Assembly (NCBI GenBank): GCA_041398745.1
Contig: JAWKUB010000016.1
Location: forward strand, 1 to 50,436
Length of the DNA stretch: 50,436 bases
Direction of reading: 5' to 3'
DNA from: JACKHO01 sp041398745
GTDB taxonomy: Bacteria; Planctomycetota; Planctomycetia; Planctomycetales; Planctomycetaceae
Shown here: piece by piece, positions 8,337 through 15,713 of the stretch
Position numbering within the stretch: position 1 is the first letter of the stretch
Layout: each line of letters opens with the position of its first letter
The notes under the pieces: generated by a model
Told to the model about the DNA's origin: nothing
Databases searched by the model: none
What the model saw: only the letters and a program-made list of their open reading frames with translations
Position numbers and translations under genes: made by a program

Positions 8337-9200
8337 ATGCGTGTACTCCTGTTCGGTTGTGGCTATCTGGGCCAGCGACTCGCCACACAGTTAACGAACG
8401 AAGGCCATCAGGTCTTTGCCGTTTCTCGAAACCCAAGCCGGGCCGTCGAGTGGAAAGAGCTGGGCTGGGAAACTGTCGTGGCCAATGTCGTGAATACGGA
8501 ATCGCTCCAAACCCTTCCCGATGTCGACGTCTGTGTCTACGCCGTGGGCTATGACCGCAGTCAGCCACAATCCAAAGAGACGATTTACGTCGACGGAGTT
8601 CGCAACACCCTGCACGCCCTCGCAGGACGCTGCCAGCACTTCGTATATGTTTCCAGTTCCAGTGTTTATGGCCAGGATGACGGCTCCGTCGTCGATGCCA
8701 ACTCCGAATGCAGCCCCCTCACCGAGAGTGGACAGATTTGTCAGAAGGCAGAGCAAATTGTCGAACAATCCCCGTTGCGAACCACAATCGTCCGACTCTC
8801 TGGCATTTACGGGCCAAATCGGCTGTTGACAAGAATTGATCAACTCAAAGCAGGTACGCCACTGGGCGGACGTGCCGAGGCCTGGCTCAATCTCATTCAT
8901 GTGGATGACGCTGCACACGTTTTGGCAACGTTGGCGACGAAACTGGGACCTCAAGTCAAACATCGCACCTACCTTCTCAGTGACCTTCAACCGGTCCAAC
9001 GCCAGCATTTCTACACCCGACTGGCGCAACTGACGGATGCCCCCCTTCCAACCTTCGATACCTCACTTCCCACGCGTTCGGGTCTGGGTGGACTCGGAAA
9101 GCAGTGCAATTCACGCGAGGTGCTGGCTGATACAGGAGTCGAACTGATGTTTTCGTCCTATGAATCAGGACTCACGGACGCAGTTCGCCGTACGCGATAG
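8337..9200 (+). CDS. Atypical SDR, YeeZ-like NAD(P)-dependent epimerase family
   Basis: A 287-residue Rossmann-fold protein. It starts MRVLLFGCGYLGQRLA (cofactor GxGxxG at 7-12), continues with VFAVSRNPSRA (NADP-type Arg), DVCVYAVGYD, HFVYVSSSSVYG, TIVRLSGIYGPNR and the NLIHVDDAA signature. The usual catalytic YxxxK is missing: the Lys of QKAEQ has Gln, not Tyr, four residues before it, as expected for atypical extended SDRs such as YeeZ. A redox or epimerase activity is therefore uncertain, and a binding role is possible. The ATG at 8337 is used because the preceding 25 in-frame codons have no Rossmann character. It is followed by ~450 noncoding bases. Confidence 0.75.
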   Translation: MRVLLFGCGYLGQRLATQLTNEGHQVFAVSRNPSRAVEWKELGWETVVANVVNTESLQTLPDVDVCVYAVGYDRSQPQSKETIYVDGVRNTLHALAGRCQHFVYVSSSSVYGQDDGSVVDANSECSPLTESGQICQKAEQIVEQSPLRTTIVRLSGIYGPNRLLTRIDQLKAGTPLGGRAEAWLNLIHVDDAAHVLATLATKLGPQVKHRTYLLSDLQPVQRQHFYTRLAQLTDAPLPTFDTSLPTRSGLGGLGKQCNSREVLADTGVELMFSSYESGLTDAVRRTR

Positions 9201-9647
9201 TCGGCAAAGCACTCGCATGGCCAGCTCTTGTCATCAAGTCACTTCGATGTCATCTCGCCGGGCATGTGACATCAACCTGAGCATCCCCAACAATCGATGA
9301 ACTTCCCAGATCGGACGCCCCTAATTGTGCATCTGGCAGCACATGGATAAAAACTCAAGTTGTTTGAAGGTAATCTCTTACGCGTTTCACAAGTGGCCTG
9401 ATTGCCAGCCTTCAGGGTCACCTACCTGCTTGACAGCGGACTATTCCACCAACTACAAATCGGTTCGAAAGTAGTTGTCATATTTCGAGTTAGCATATTG
9501 AACTCACCACTGATCAGTTCAGCTGGCGGTCGGTTTGGACCTCAATTTGCAAAGGCAGTGCCGGTCACGAAGGAATGGGATCGGGAATTCTTTGGCGAGG
9601 GAGTGTCGTTAGCACAAAGTTCCACGCTTGGGTCGGAAGATCACTCC
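9201..9647. other. 447-base noncoding leader upstream of pheA
   Basis: No convincing gene is present. An in-frame extension of pheA reaches back to 9402 but encodes non-conserved sequence. A sigma-70-like promoter (TTGACA at 9430) lies inside it, giving an untranslated leader of roughly 180 bases. I found no Phe-rich leader peptide with attenuator hairpins and no T-box specifier. Confidence 0.5.
9430..9459 (+). promoter_or_regulatory. Candidate sigma-70 promoter of pheA
   Basis: TTGACA (9430-9435) is a perfect -35 hexamer. With an 18-bp spacer it is followed by TACAAA (9454-9459), a 4/6 match to TATAAT. The position is upstream of pheA on the correct strand. Single-promoter calls by eye are weak. 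Confidence 0.3.
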
Positions 9648-10805
9648 ATGGCCAAGAAGAAGACCACGGCAAAGGCTGCTCCCAAACGAGCTGCACGCCC
9701 TAAGACGCCTGTGACGAAAATCGTCCGTAAGAAGAAGACGGCCGCTCAGGTTGAATCGCGTATTCGGTCCGTCGACAAAGAAATCGTCAAGCTGCTGAAC
9801 GAGCGCATGACGCTGACGATGGGACAACTCGAAGAACTCACCGAACGCCGGGACGTCTGGTTTGATCCGAGTCTCGAACGTGAACTCTGGGATCGAATTG
9901 AAGCCCAGAACAAGGGGCCGCTGAGCCGCGACGTCATCAGGAGCGTCTTCCGTGAAGTCCTCAGTGCCGCTCGCTGCCGCGTGAAGAAGGTTCGAGTTGC
10001 ATACCTCGGACCAGCCTTCAGCTTCACGCACCTGGCCTCGCTCGAGAAATTTGGCAAGACGGCGGACCTCATTCCCGTCAACACCATTGCTTCGGTGTTT
10101 GAAGAAGTGAATCGTGGACACGCCGACTACGGAATTGTGCCCATCGAAAACAGCACTGACGGTCGAATTGTCGACACCCTCGACATGTTCACCCGTTTGC
10201 CACTGCGAATTTGTGGTGAAGTGCAAATGTCGATTCATCACAACCTGTTGTCTCGCTCGCCTCGGAGCGAAATCACCGAGATTTACTCGAAGCCGCAAGC
10301 GCTGTCACAGTGCCGCGACTGGCTCGCCCGCAACATGCCCCACGCCAAAACATACGACGTCACCAGCACGTCGACGGCAGCCGAACTGGCCCGTAACAAA
10401 CCGGGCGTGGGAGCCATTGCAAGTCAGCAGGCAGCTGTGCAGTACGGACTCGATATCGTCGCTGAACGAATTGAGGACAACTCACACAACATTACCCGGT
10501 TCGCCATTATTGGTGATCAGGACACAAACCCAACGGGACGCGACCGCACTGCCCTGCTGCTGCAAATCCCGCACACGCCCGGTTCGCTCACAGAGAGCCT
10601 CACGGCATTCAAGAACAACAAAATCAATCTGACCTGGATTGAGTCGTTCCCGCTGCGTGGACCAGAGTCGGGTTATTTGTTCTTCCTGGACTTTGAAGGA
10701 CATTCCAAGGACCTGAAAATTCGCAAGGCGCTCGCTGCACTGGAAAAGAAAGCCGTTCGACTTGAGGTCTTGGGTTCGTATCCACGCAGCGACGCTGTAG
10801 AATAA
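9648..10805 (+). CDS. pheA: Bifunctional chorismate mutase / prephenate dehydratase (P-protein)
   Basis: A 385-residue protein making phenylpyruvate for phenylalanine synthesis. Residues 1-32 are a Lys/Ala/Pro-rich basic tail. Residues ~33-115 are an AroQ chorismate mutase helix bundle (ESRIRSVDKEIVKLLNERM). Residues ~120-295 are prephenate dehydratase: RVAYLGPAFSFTHLA, IENSTDGRIVDTLD and the catalytic NITRF motif. The C-terminal ACT domain starts near DRTALLLQIPHTPGSL. The ACT phenylalanine-binding motif normally read as ESRP is IESFP here, so feedback control may be altered. The ATG at 9648 is chosen at MAKKKTT; the 82-codon upstream extension looks noncoding. The aquaporin gene follows after 63 bases. 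Confidence 0.93.
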   Translation: MAKKKTTAKAAPKRAARPKTPVTKIVRKKKTAAQVESRIRSVDKEIVKLLNERMTLTMGQLEELTERRDVWFDPSLERELWDRIEAQNKGPLSRDVIRSVFREVLSAARCRVKKVRVAYLGPAFSFTHLASLEKFGKTADLIPVNTIASVFEEVNRGHADYGIVPIENSTDGRIVDTLDMFTRLPLRICGEVQMSIHHNLLSRSPRSEITEIYSKPQALSQCRDWLARNMPHAKTYDVTSTSTAAELARNKPGVGAIASQQAAVQYGLDIVAERIEDNSHNITRFAIIGDQDTNPTGRDRTALLLQIPHTPGSLTESLTAFKNNKINLTWIESFPLRGPESGYLFFLDFEGHSKDLKIRKALAALEKKAVRLEVLGSYPRSDAVE

Positions 10806-10868
10806 ATGACGCGTCTGGCAGGCATTTCGTCCTGCCGACATTTCGTCCCGTGGAACAAGGAACGCCGC

Positions 10869-11747
10869 ATGTCAGGTGAACGCTCGTTGCGTGAATGTTG
10901 TCTGGCGGAGGTCGTTGGCACTTTCCTGCTGATTTTCTTCGGCTGCGGAGCCGTCCATGTCGCTGTACTGTTCGGCGGACTGCAAGGATTGTGGCAGGTC
11001 GGAATTGTGTGGGGACTCGCCATTATGCTGGCGATCTACACCATTGGGCACATCAGCGGTGCCCACATTAATCCCGCCATCACCATTGGACTCGCATTCT
11101 GGGGACGCTTCCCGCGAGGCCGAGTTGTTCCTTACGTCCTGTACCAGTTCGTCGGAGCCATACTTGCGGCCGTGGCGTTGTATGGGCTGTTTCAAGGGCC
11201 ATTGGCTGATTTCGAAAAGGAACATGGCATCATCCGTGGCGAACCAGAAAGCGTGCTGACCGCCATGTGCTATGGCGAGTACTATATGAATCCGGGCGGC
11301 TATGAGTTTGAGGAAGACGGAAAGGTCGATTCCCAGAAGCTCACTCAGCACCTGGAGCGAGCTTCGATGGCAACGGCATTCCTGGCGGAGTTACTCGGGA
11401 CAGCCATTTTGGCTTTTGTCGTCGTCAGTACCACAAGTACCGGGAACGAAGACGTCCCGCATCGCCTGGCTCCAGTATTTATTGGACTAACTGTTGCCGC
11501 GCTCATTTGTGTATTGGCCCCGCTGACGCAAGCTTGCTTTAATCCCGCCCGCGACTTCGGACCTCGAATCGTCGCCGCACTGGCCGGTTGGGGACAGGCC
11601 GCCATGCCGGGCCCCAACGGCGCTGGAATTGTCGTTGTCTATGCAATTGCTCCAATTATTGGTTCCATCATGGGAGTTGGCTTTGCCGCTCAACTGGTGA
11701 GCCACGAAGTTGTGTTACCCAACCCAGAAGACAAAGAACTGGAGTAG
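10869..11747 (+). CDS. MIP-family channel (aquaporin/glycerol facilitator)
   Basis: A 292-residue inner-membrane channel with the two half-helix NPA signatures: SGAHINPAITIG (~65-76) and ACFNPARDFGPR (~222-233). The Asp after NPAR is typical of aquaglyceroporins, so glycerol or small-polyol transport is more likely than water alone (inference). Six hydrophobic segments fit the fold. The loop after the third helix is long and acidic (about FQGPLADFEKEHG to KVDSQKLTQHL, ~55 residues), longer than in compact aquaporins. The ATG at 10869 has AAGGA upstream; an in-frame extension to 10806 just follows the pheA stop. No glycerol kinase is adjacent. Confidence 0.9.
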   Translation: MSGERSLRECCLAEVVGTFLLIFFGCGAVHVAVLFGGLQGLWQVGIVWGLAIMLAIYTIGHISGAHINPAITIGLAFWGRFPRGRVVPYVLYQFVGAILAAVALYGLFQGPLADFEKEHGIIRGEPESVLTAMCYGEYYMNPGGYEFEEDGKVDSQKLTQHLERASMATAFLAELLGTAILAFVVVSTTSTGNEDVPHRLAPVFIGLTVAALICVLAPLTQACFNPARDFGPRIVAALAGWGQAAMPGPNGAGIVVVYAIAPIIGSIMGVGFAAQLVSHEVVLPNPEDKELE

Positions 11748-11802
11748 CGAATCCCGCCAGCTCCCAGATTTTCCTTTACTTTTCAACCGGGAGATTCCCT
11801 GA

Positions 11803-12534
11803 ATGCCTCGAATGACCACTGCCCTCATGCTGCTCGCACTTGCCCAGGTCAGCTTCGCCGCAGATCCCTCTGCCGCGCCTGCTGAGTCTGGCAAGATGGA
11901 ACAATTGTTCAATGGAAAAGATCTCACCGGCTGGGATGGCGACGCGCGTCTCTGGTCCGTGAAAGATGGTGTCATTCACGGTGAGACCACGCCAGAAAAT
12001 GCCGCCAACGGCAACACGTTTCTCATTTGCCAAGGCCAGGAACTGGGCGACTTTGAACTGCGTCTGTCCTTCCGCGCTTCCGCCAGTAACAACTCGGGCA
12101 TCCAGTACCGTTCGAAGCACATTACCGACGGCAAGCCACGTAACGAATGGGTAGTCCGTGGCTATCAGCACGAAATCCGCAACGAAAACACCCTGCCCAA
12201 CGTTTCGGGATTCATTTACGACGAAGGAGGCAAGCGCGGCCGCATTTGCCTCGTCGGTGAGAAAGCTGTCTGGAAAGATGGCAAGAAAGAAGTCCAGGAA
12301 ACGTTCATCGAAGGTAATGCGTACAAAGACATTTTCCATTTGGATGACTGGAATGAGGTCGTCATCATCGCCAAGGGGAACCACATTCAGCACTACACCA
12401 ACGGCAAACTCGTCCTCGACTTCCATGACGACGACGAGCACCTGCTCTCATCGGGAATCCTGGCGCTGCAGCTGCACGCTGGTAAGCCGATGTGGGTCGA
12501 GTTCAAGGACATCCGCATTAAGCACATGAAGTAA
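11803..12534 (+). CDS. Secreted DUF1080 (3-keto-disaccharide hydrolase-like) protein
   Basis: A 243-residue protein with a signal peptide (MPRMTTALMLLALAQVSFAAD) and one DUF1080 concanavalin-like domain. Family landmarks are LFNGKDLTGWDGD, WSVKDGVIHGE, DFELRLSFR, NSGIQYRS, GYQHEI and the C-terminal LQLHAGKPMWVEFKDIRIK. DUF1080 proteins are abundant in planctomycetes and some cleave or bind 3-keto-glycosides outside the cytoplasm. GGGAGA precedes the ATG. A clear terminator follows at once, so this gene ends its transcription unit. No oxidoreductase partner is adjacent. Confidence 0.88.
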   Translation: MPRMTTALMLLALAQVSFAADPSAAPAESGKMEQLFNGKDLTGWDGDARLWSVKDGVIHGETTPENAANGNTFLICQGQELGDFELRLSFRASASNNSGIQYRSKHITDGKPRNEWVVRGYQHEIRNENTLPNVSGFIYDEGGKRGRICLVGEKAVWKDGKKEVQETFIEGNAYKDIFHLDDWNEVVIIAKGNHIQHYTNGKLVLDFHDDDEHLLSSGILALQLHAGKPMWVEFKDIRIKHMK

Positions 12535-12556
12535 TTCAATTGTTTGCGGAACAATA

Positions 12557-12600
12557 AAAGCCCTCGGGGTGCTTTCACGCCTCCCGAGGGCTTTGCTTTT
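12557..12600. terminator. Intrinsic terminator between DUF1080 and moxR genes
   Basis: A perfect 12-bp stem, AAAGCCCTCGGG (12557-12568) with CCCGAGGGCTTT (12583-12594), has a 14-nt loop and is followed by GCTTTTTG. On the minus strand the hairpin is followed by TATTG, so it can also stop the convergent moxR gene, which ends at 12610. Confidence 0.85.
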
Positions 12601-12609
12601 TGTCAGCGA

Positions 12610-13617
12610 CTACTGCGGTACCGACTCAATGAGCCGCGAGATGATTTGGTCAACATTGACCCCTTCGGCTTCCGCTTTGTAGTTCGGCAGAATGCGATGC
12701 CGGAGAACGGGCTTCGACAATGCATGGAGGTCATCAACCGTGACGTGTGAGCGTCCCTGCAGCAGTGCTCTCGCTTTGGAAGCCAGCACGAGGTATTGCG
12801 ACGCTCGTGTGCCGGCGCCCCAGCTCACCCACTTGTTGACAAAGTCACTGGCACCGGGGCGATTGGGACGCGACGCACTCACCAGTCGCACGGCGTATTC
12901 AATGAGTTCCCTGGCAATGGGAACCGACCGCACAACGCGGTGGAATGCCTCCACGTCTTCCCCGGTAAACAATGGATTAATCGTCTCGCGAGTCCCGGCA
13001 GTAGTTCGTTCGACAACGGTGACTTCATCTTCAGCGGGGAGATAGTCAATCACGACGTTTAACATGAAACGGTCGAGCTGTGCTTCGGGCAGCGGATACG
13101 TGCCTTCCATTTCGATCGGGTTCTGCGTCGCCAACACAAAGAATGGCTCATCAAGCACATACCGTTGACCAGCGGCCGTTACTTGATGTTCCTGCATGGC
13201 CTCCAGCAATGCGGCCTGCGTTTTAGGAGGCGTTCGGTTAATTTCATCGGCCAGCACGACGTTGGCAAAAATCGGGCCGCGGACGAATACGAGTTCACGC
13301 GTCCCGGCATCTGTGTCCTCCAGGATTTCCGTGCCGGTAATGTCGGCCGGCATGAGGTCCGGCGTGAACTGAATGCGCTGGAATTTCAGGTGGAAGATTT
13401 GGGCAATCGACTTGATGAGCAACGTCTTCGCCAGGCCGGGAGCACCAGTAATCAAACAGTGTCCACCCGCAAACAAGGCCGTCAGCACCTGTTCGACGAC
13501 TGCCTGTTGTCCGACGATGACCTTGCTCAACTCTTTCTCAATGAGGGCACGGCCCGAACGCAGTTTTTCCACCACAGCCTGTTCGTCATCCTGCGGCAAC
13601 GTGACTTCATCACTCAT
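12610..13617 (-). CDS. MoxR-family AAA+ ATPase
   Basis: A 335-residue AAA+ protein. Walker A is GAPGLAKT (58-65), Walker B is VLADEIN (121-127), and sensor and arginine-finger regions include FFVLATQNPIEMEGTYPLPEAQLDRF. MoxR ATPases act as chaperones that mature metalloenzymes or envelope complexes, usually with a DUF58 and VWA-domain partner. Here no such partner is adjacent: the gene ends at a terminator and the upstream neighbour on the same strand is a small cupin. Its client is therefore unknown. ATG at 13617. Confidence 0.92.
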   Translation of the reverse strand: MSDEVTLPQDDEQAVVEKLRSGRALIEKELSKVIVGQQAVVEQVLTALFAGGHCLITGAPGLAKTLLIKSIAQIFHLKFQRIQFTPDLMPADITGTEILEDTDAGTRELVFVRGPIFANVVLADEINRTPPKTQAALLEAMQEHQVTAAGQRYVLDEPFFVLATQNPIEMEGTYPLPEAQLDRFMLNVVIDYLPAEDEVTVVERTTAGTRETINPLFTGEDVEAFHRVVRSVPIARELIEYAVRLVSASRPNRPGASDFVNKWVSWGAGTRASQYLVLASKARALLQGRSHVTVDDLHALSKPVLRHRILPNYKAEAEGVNVDQIISRLIESVPQ

Positions 13618-13699
13618 GTCGTGGGCTCACTGAGGAATTCCGGGATTCATATTTGCAACGCAGTTTGACACGCCCGTCGTCAACACGCAATTCAGTGCA

Positions 13700-14017
13700 T
13701 CAGTCCCGGTAGAAAACTGCCAGCCAAATCGTGGCCTTGCTGGCCGCCGTCCGCTCAACCCGATGTTTTCGATGTGCCGCAATCAAGACACAATCACCCG
13801 CTTTCATTTCAACAAACTCTCCGTCAGCGAACCTCAGCGTCGCCGCACCGGCCAGTAGCGCAACCCACTCATGTTCATCCTGGTCATACCAGAAACCATC
13901 TGGACTACTATGCCCCTGTGAGACAATCCGCTCGATGCGGACGTTGCTGTTCTCCGCCAGAATGGAAACGAGTTCATCGGGCAATTGGTCGGGAATTTGG
14001 TCGAAGAGATTTTTCAT
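13700..14017 (-). CDS. Small cupin-domain protein
   Basis: A 105-residue single-domain cupin. The first motif lies around DQDEHEWVALLAG, followed by ATLRFADGEFVEMKAGDCVLIAA, and the second motif His is in HRKHRVERT. Such small cupins bind a metal and act as enzymes or sensors; the substrate cannot be told. The ATG at 14017 is preferred to a TTG one codon upstream. It lies between the DUF1653-GNAT gene and moxR on the same strand with gaps of 45 and 82 bases, so co-transcription is possible. Confidence 0.8.
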   Translation of the reverse strand: MKNLFDQIPDQLPDELVSILAENSNVRIERIVSQGHSSPDGFWYDQDEHEWVALLAGAATLRFADGEFVEMKAGDCVLIAAHRKHRVERTAASKATIWLAVFYRD

Positions 14018-14062
14018 CAATAGCTCGCCACTGTGTACTCGCCGCAGTGCGGACCAGGCCCC

Positions 14063-14755
14063 CTACTCTTTCAGCTCAAACCACACTTCATCGCAGGCGA
14101 GGTAGTGTCCGTCGGCGGGAGAGTATTGCACCCAGACCGGCTTGAATCCGCATTTCTGCAAGACCCGAATGGAGGCTGTGTTTGTCAGGGCAACTCGAGC
14201 CTGCAGGGGGCGAACGGTCACTTCCTGCAGCAGTAGTGCCAGCGCCCGAGTTGCAATTCCTTTTCCCCAATACTCGCGGCCCACGCGGTAGCCGACAAAA
14301 TATTGTTCTTCCACTGGAAAGCAGGAAACACAACCGACGAGTTGGTCCCCAAGCAGAATCGCTTTCGCGACGACATTTTCATCGCGGTGAATGTGTTCGC
14401 AGTGTGCGAAGTACTCGACCGCACTACGTGGCGACATGGCTGCCTGCTGATTGGCCTCTGGGTCAAGCTGGAACTCAAACAGGCGCTCGTCATCGTCTGG
14501 ATGTACATCCCGAATGCGAACTGTTGTCGCGTCATCCGCTTTCGGTGTTTCCGGTCCAACATACGCAAACCGAGGAACGCTTTGTCCCTCAACCACCACT
14601 GTCTCGGAAAACATGGCGAGAGGACGAACCCACAGGCCTCGCTCTCCGTAATCGGGACGGTAAACGACGAGTTGTTCCTCGGTTTCACTGTGCCGGGCCA
14701 CGCCCGTAACAATGTAGTCGCGACCTTTGTAGTGGCGATACCGACCTTTGGGCAT
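14063..14755 (-). CDS. DUF1653-GNAT acetyltransferase fusion protein
   Basis: A 230-residue protein with two domains. Residues 1-~66 are DUF1653, which in other bacteria is a stand-alone ~70-residue protein: MPKGRYRHYKGRDY, GVARHSETEEQLVVYR, GLWVRPLAMF and VPRFAYV. Residues ~78-230 are a RimJ/RimL-type GNAT acetyltransferase: RIRDVHPDDDERLFEF, VGYRVGREYWGKGIATRAL (acetyl-CoA loop) and NTASIRVLQKCGF. The ATG at 14755 is chosen because DUF1653 proteins begin at this MPKGRY; a TTG seven codons earlier (14776) is also open. The acetylation target is unknown, and the DUF1653 half may select it. Confidence 0.8.
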   Translation of the reverse strand: MPKGRYRHYKGRDYIVTGVARHSETEEQLVVYRPDYGERGLWVRPLAMFSETVVVEGQSVPRFAYVGPETPKADDATTVRIRDVHPDDDERLFEFQLDPEANQQAAMSPRSAVEYFAHCEHIHRDENVVAKAILLGDQLVGCVSCFPVEEQYFVGYRVGREYWGKGIATRALALLLQEVTVRPLQARVALTNTASIRVLQKCGFKPVWVQYSPADGHYLACDEVWFELKE

Positions 14756-14819
14756 CGAATCAGTACTGTCGCTCAATGCAGGAACCTCGCCCTACGTTAT
14801 CGTCTACCACGAATTATCA

Positions 14820-14844
14820 GGTGGCACAGACATTCCTGCCTGTG
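14820..14844 (+). repeat. Dispersed palindromic repeat, copy 2
   Basis: GGTGGCACAGACA, TTCC, TGCCTGTG. It matches copies at 7415 and 20666 except for one base in the right arm that breaks one pair of the 8-bp stem. It is intergenic, between the DUF1653-GNAT gene and the secreted OB-like gene. Confidence 0.85.
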
Positions 14845-14894
14845 AATTCAGGTCGCATCGGCAGTAATGCACCTGACATCATTCAATGGTCAAA

Positions 14895-15602
14895 TCATTT
14901 CTCTTCTACCGGCCCCAGAACATCCTCAGCTTTCAATGACTCTTCAAGCCGAATCGAAATGCGGCCCACATTGAAACGACCGCCAGGACCAGGCAGGCCT
15001 TCAACTTCTGCGGGAGTTCCTTCGGGCACGTTGGAAATGTCATCGCTAATGACAACGACTTTGAAATTCTTCTCCAACATAATTGGGGCGGAGCGATCCA
15101 CTGTCTTCAGGGCAATGGCCTTGTAGTCGGGATAGTCAGTATCCTGCTGCAGGGCAACGATGGGCCCCGAAATCAAATACGTTGACGTACTCTCGCCAAC
15201 CTGCCTGGGAGCCTTGGTCATCCGTCCGGGCGTTGGTCGCTTCCCTTTGGGAAGAAGTACCACTCCAACTTCACCAACGAATAAACGGTTGTTCGTCATA
15301 ACCCCCTTGGCCTGCAGCATTTGACCGGGGCGCAGGAATCCTTCATCACCGCCTGCGACGACTTCAAGCTGAATTTTGGGTGTTACCTGAACCGTCAGTT
15401 CCTGGCCTTCAGGAGAAACGAGAGTCAGTTTCTTGACGCGCCCCTTGACCTCGACCGATTTCACAGTCGCCTTGACGACCTGAATCATGGGCCCTTGAGG
15501 TTGTTGCGGCTGCTGAGGCTGTCCTCCTTGCTGTTGTGCAACTGCAATTTGACAGGAACAAATCAGAGCAAAGCTGAGACTGAGAAAAGTGACGCGTAGC
15601 AT
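14895..15602 (-). CDS. Secreted protein of unknown function, possible OB-fold
   Basis: A 235-residue exported protein. It has a signal peptide (MLRVTFLSLSFALICSCQIAVAQ), a Gln/Pro/Gly-rich linker (QQQGGQPQQPQQPQGP) and then a beta-rich part: KATVKSVEVKGRVKKLTLVS, GQELTVQVTPKIQLEVV, LRPGQMLQAKGVMTNNRLF. The run of short strands ending in G-x-x-x-x-x-G resembles OB-like DUF5666-type domains, but this is inference. The ATG at 15602 is selected because it starts the signal peptide; the in-frame extension upstream to 15707 does not look coding. It follows the DUF1501 gene on the same strand. Confidence 0.65.
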   Translation of the reverse strand: MLRVTFLSLSFALICSCQIAVAQQQGGQPQQPQQPQGPMIQVVKATVKSVEVKGRVKKLTLVSPEGQELTVQVTPKIQLEVVAGGDEGFLRPGQMLQAKGVMTNNRLFVGEVGVVLLPKGKRPTPGRMTKAPRQVGESTSTYLISGPIVALQQDTDYPDYKAIALKTVDRSAPIMLEKNFKVVVISDDISNVPEGTPAEVEGLPGPGGRFNVGRISIRLEESLKAEDVLGPVEEK

Positions 15603-15713
15603 AAGGCAAGCAATCGGGTTGAAAACCAATGAATTCGACGAGGACCTTTCCGCTTCGTAGAGTTCATCCTCCCGCATATGGCAGCAGAATTCAACCGCCG
15701 GACGCAATTCGCA

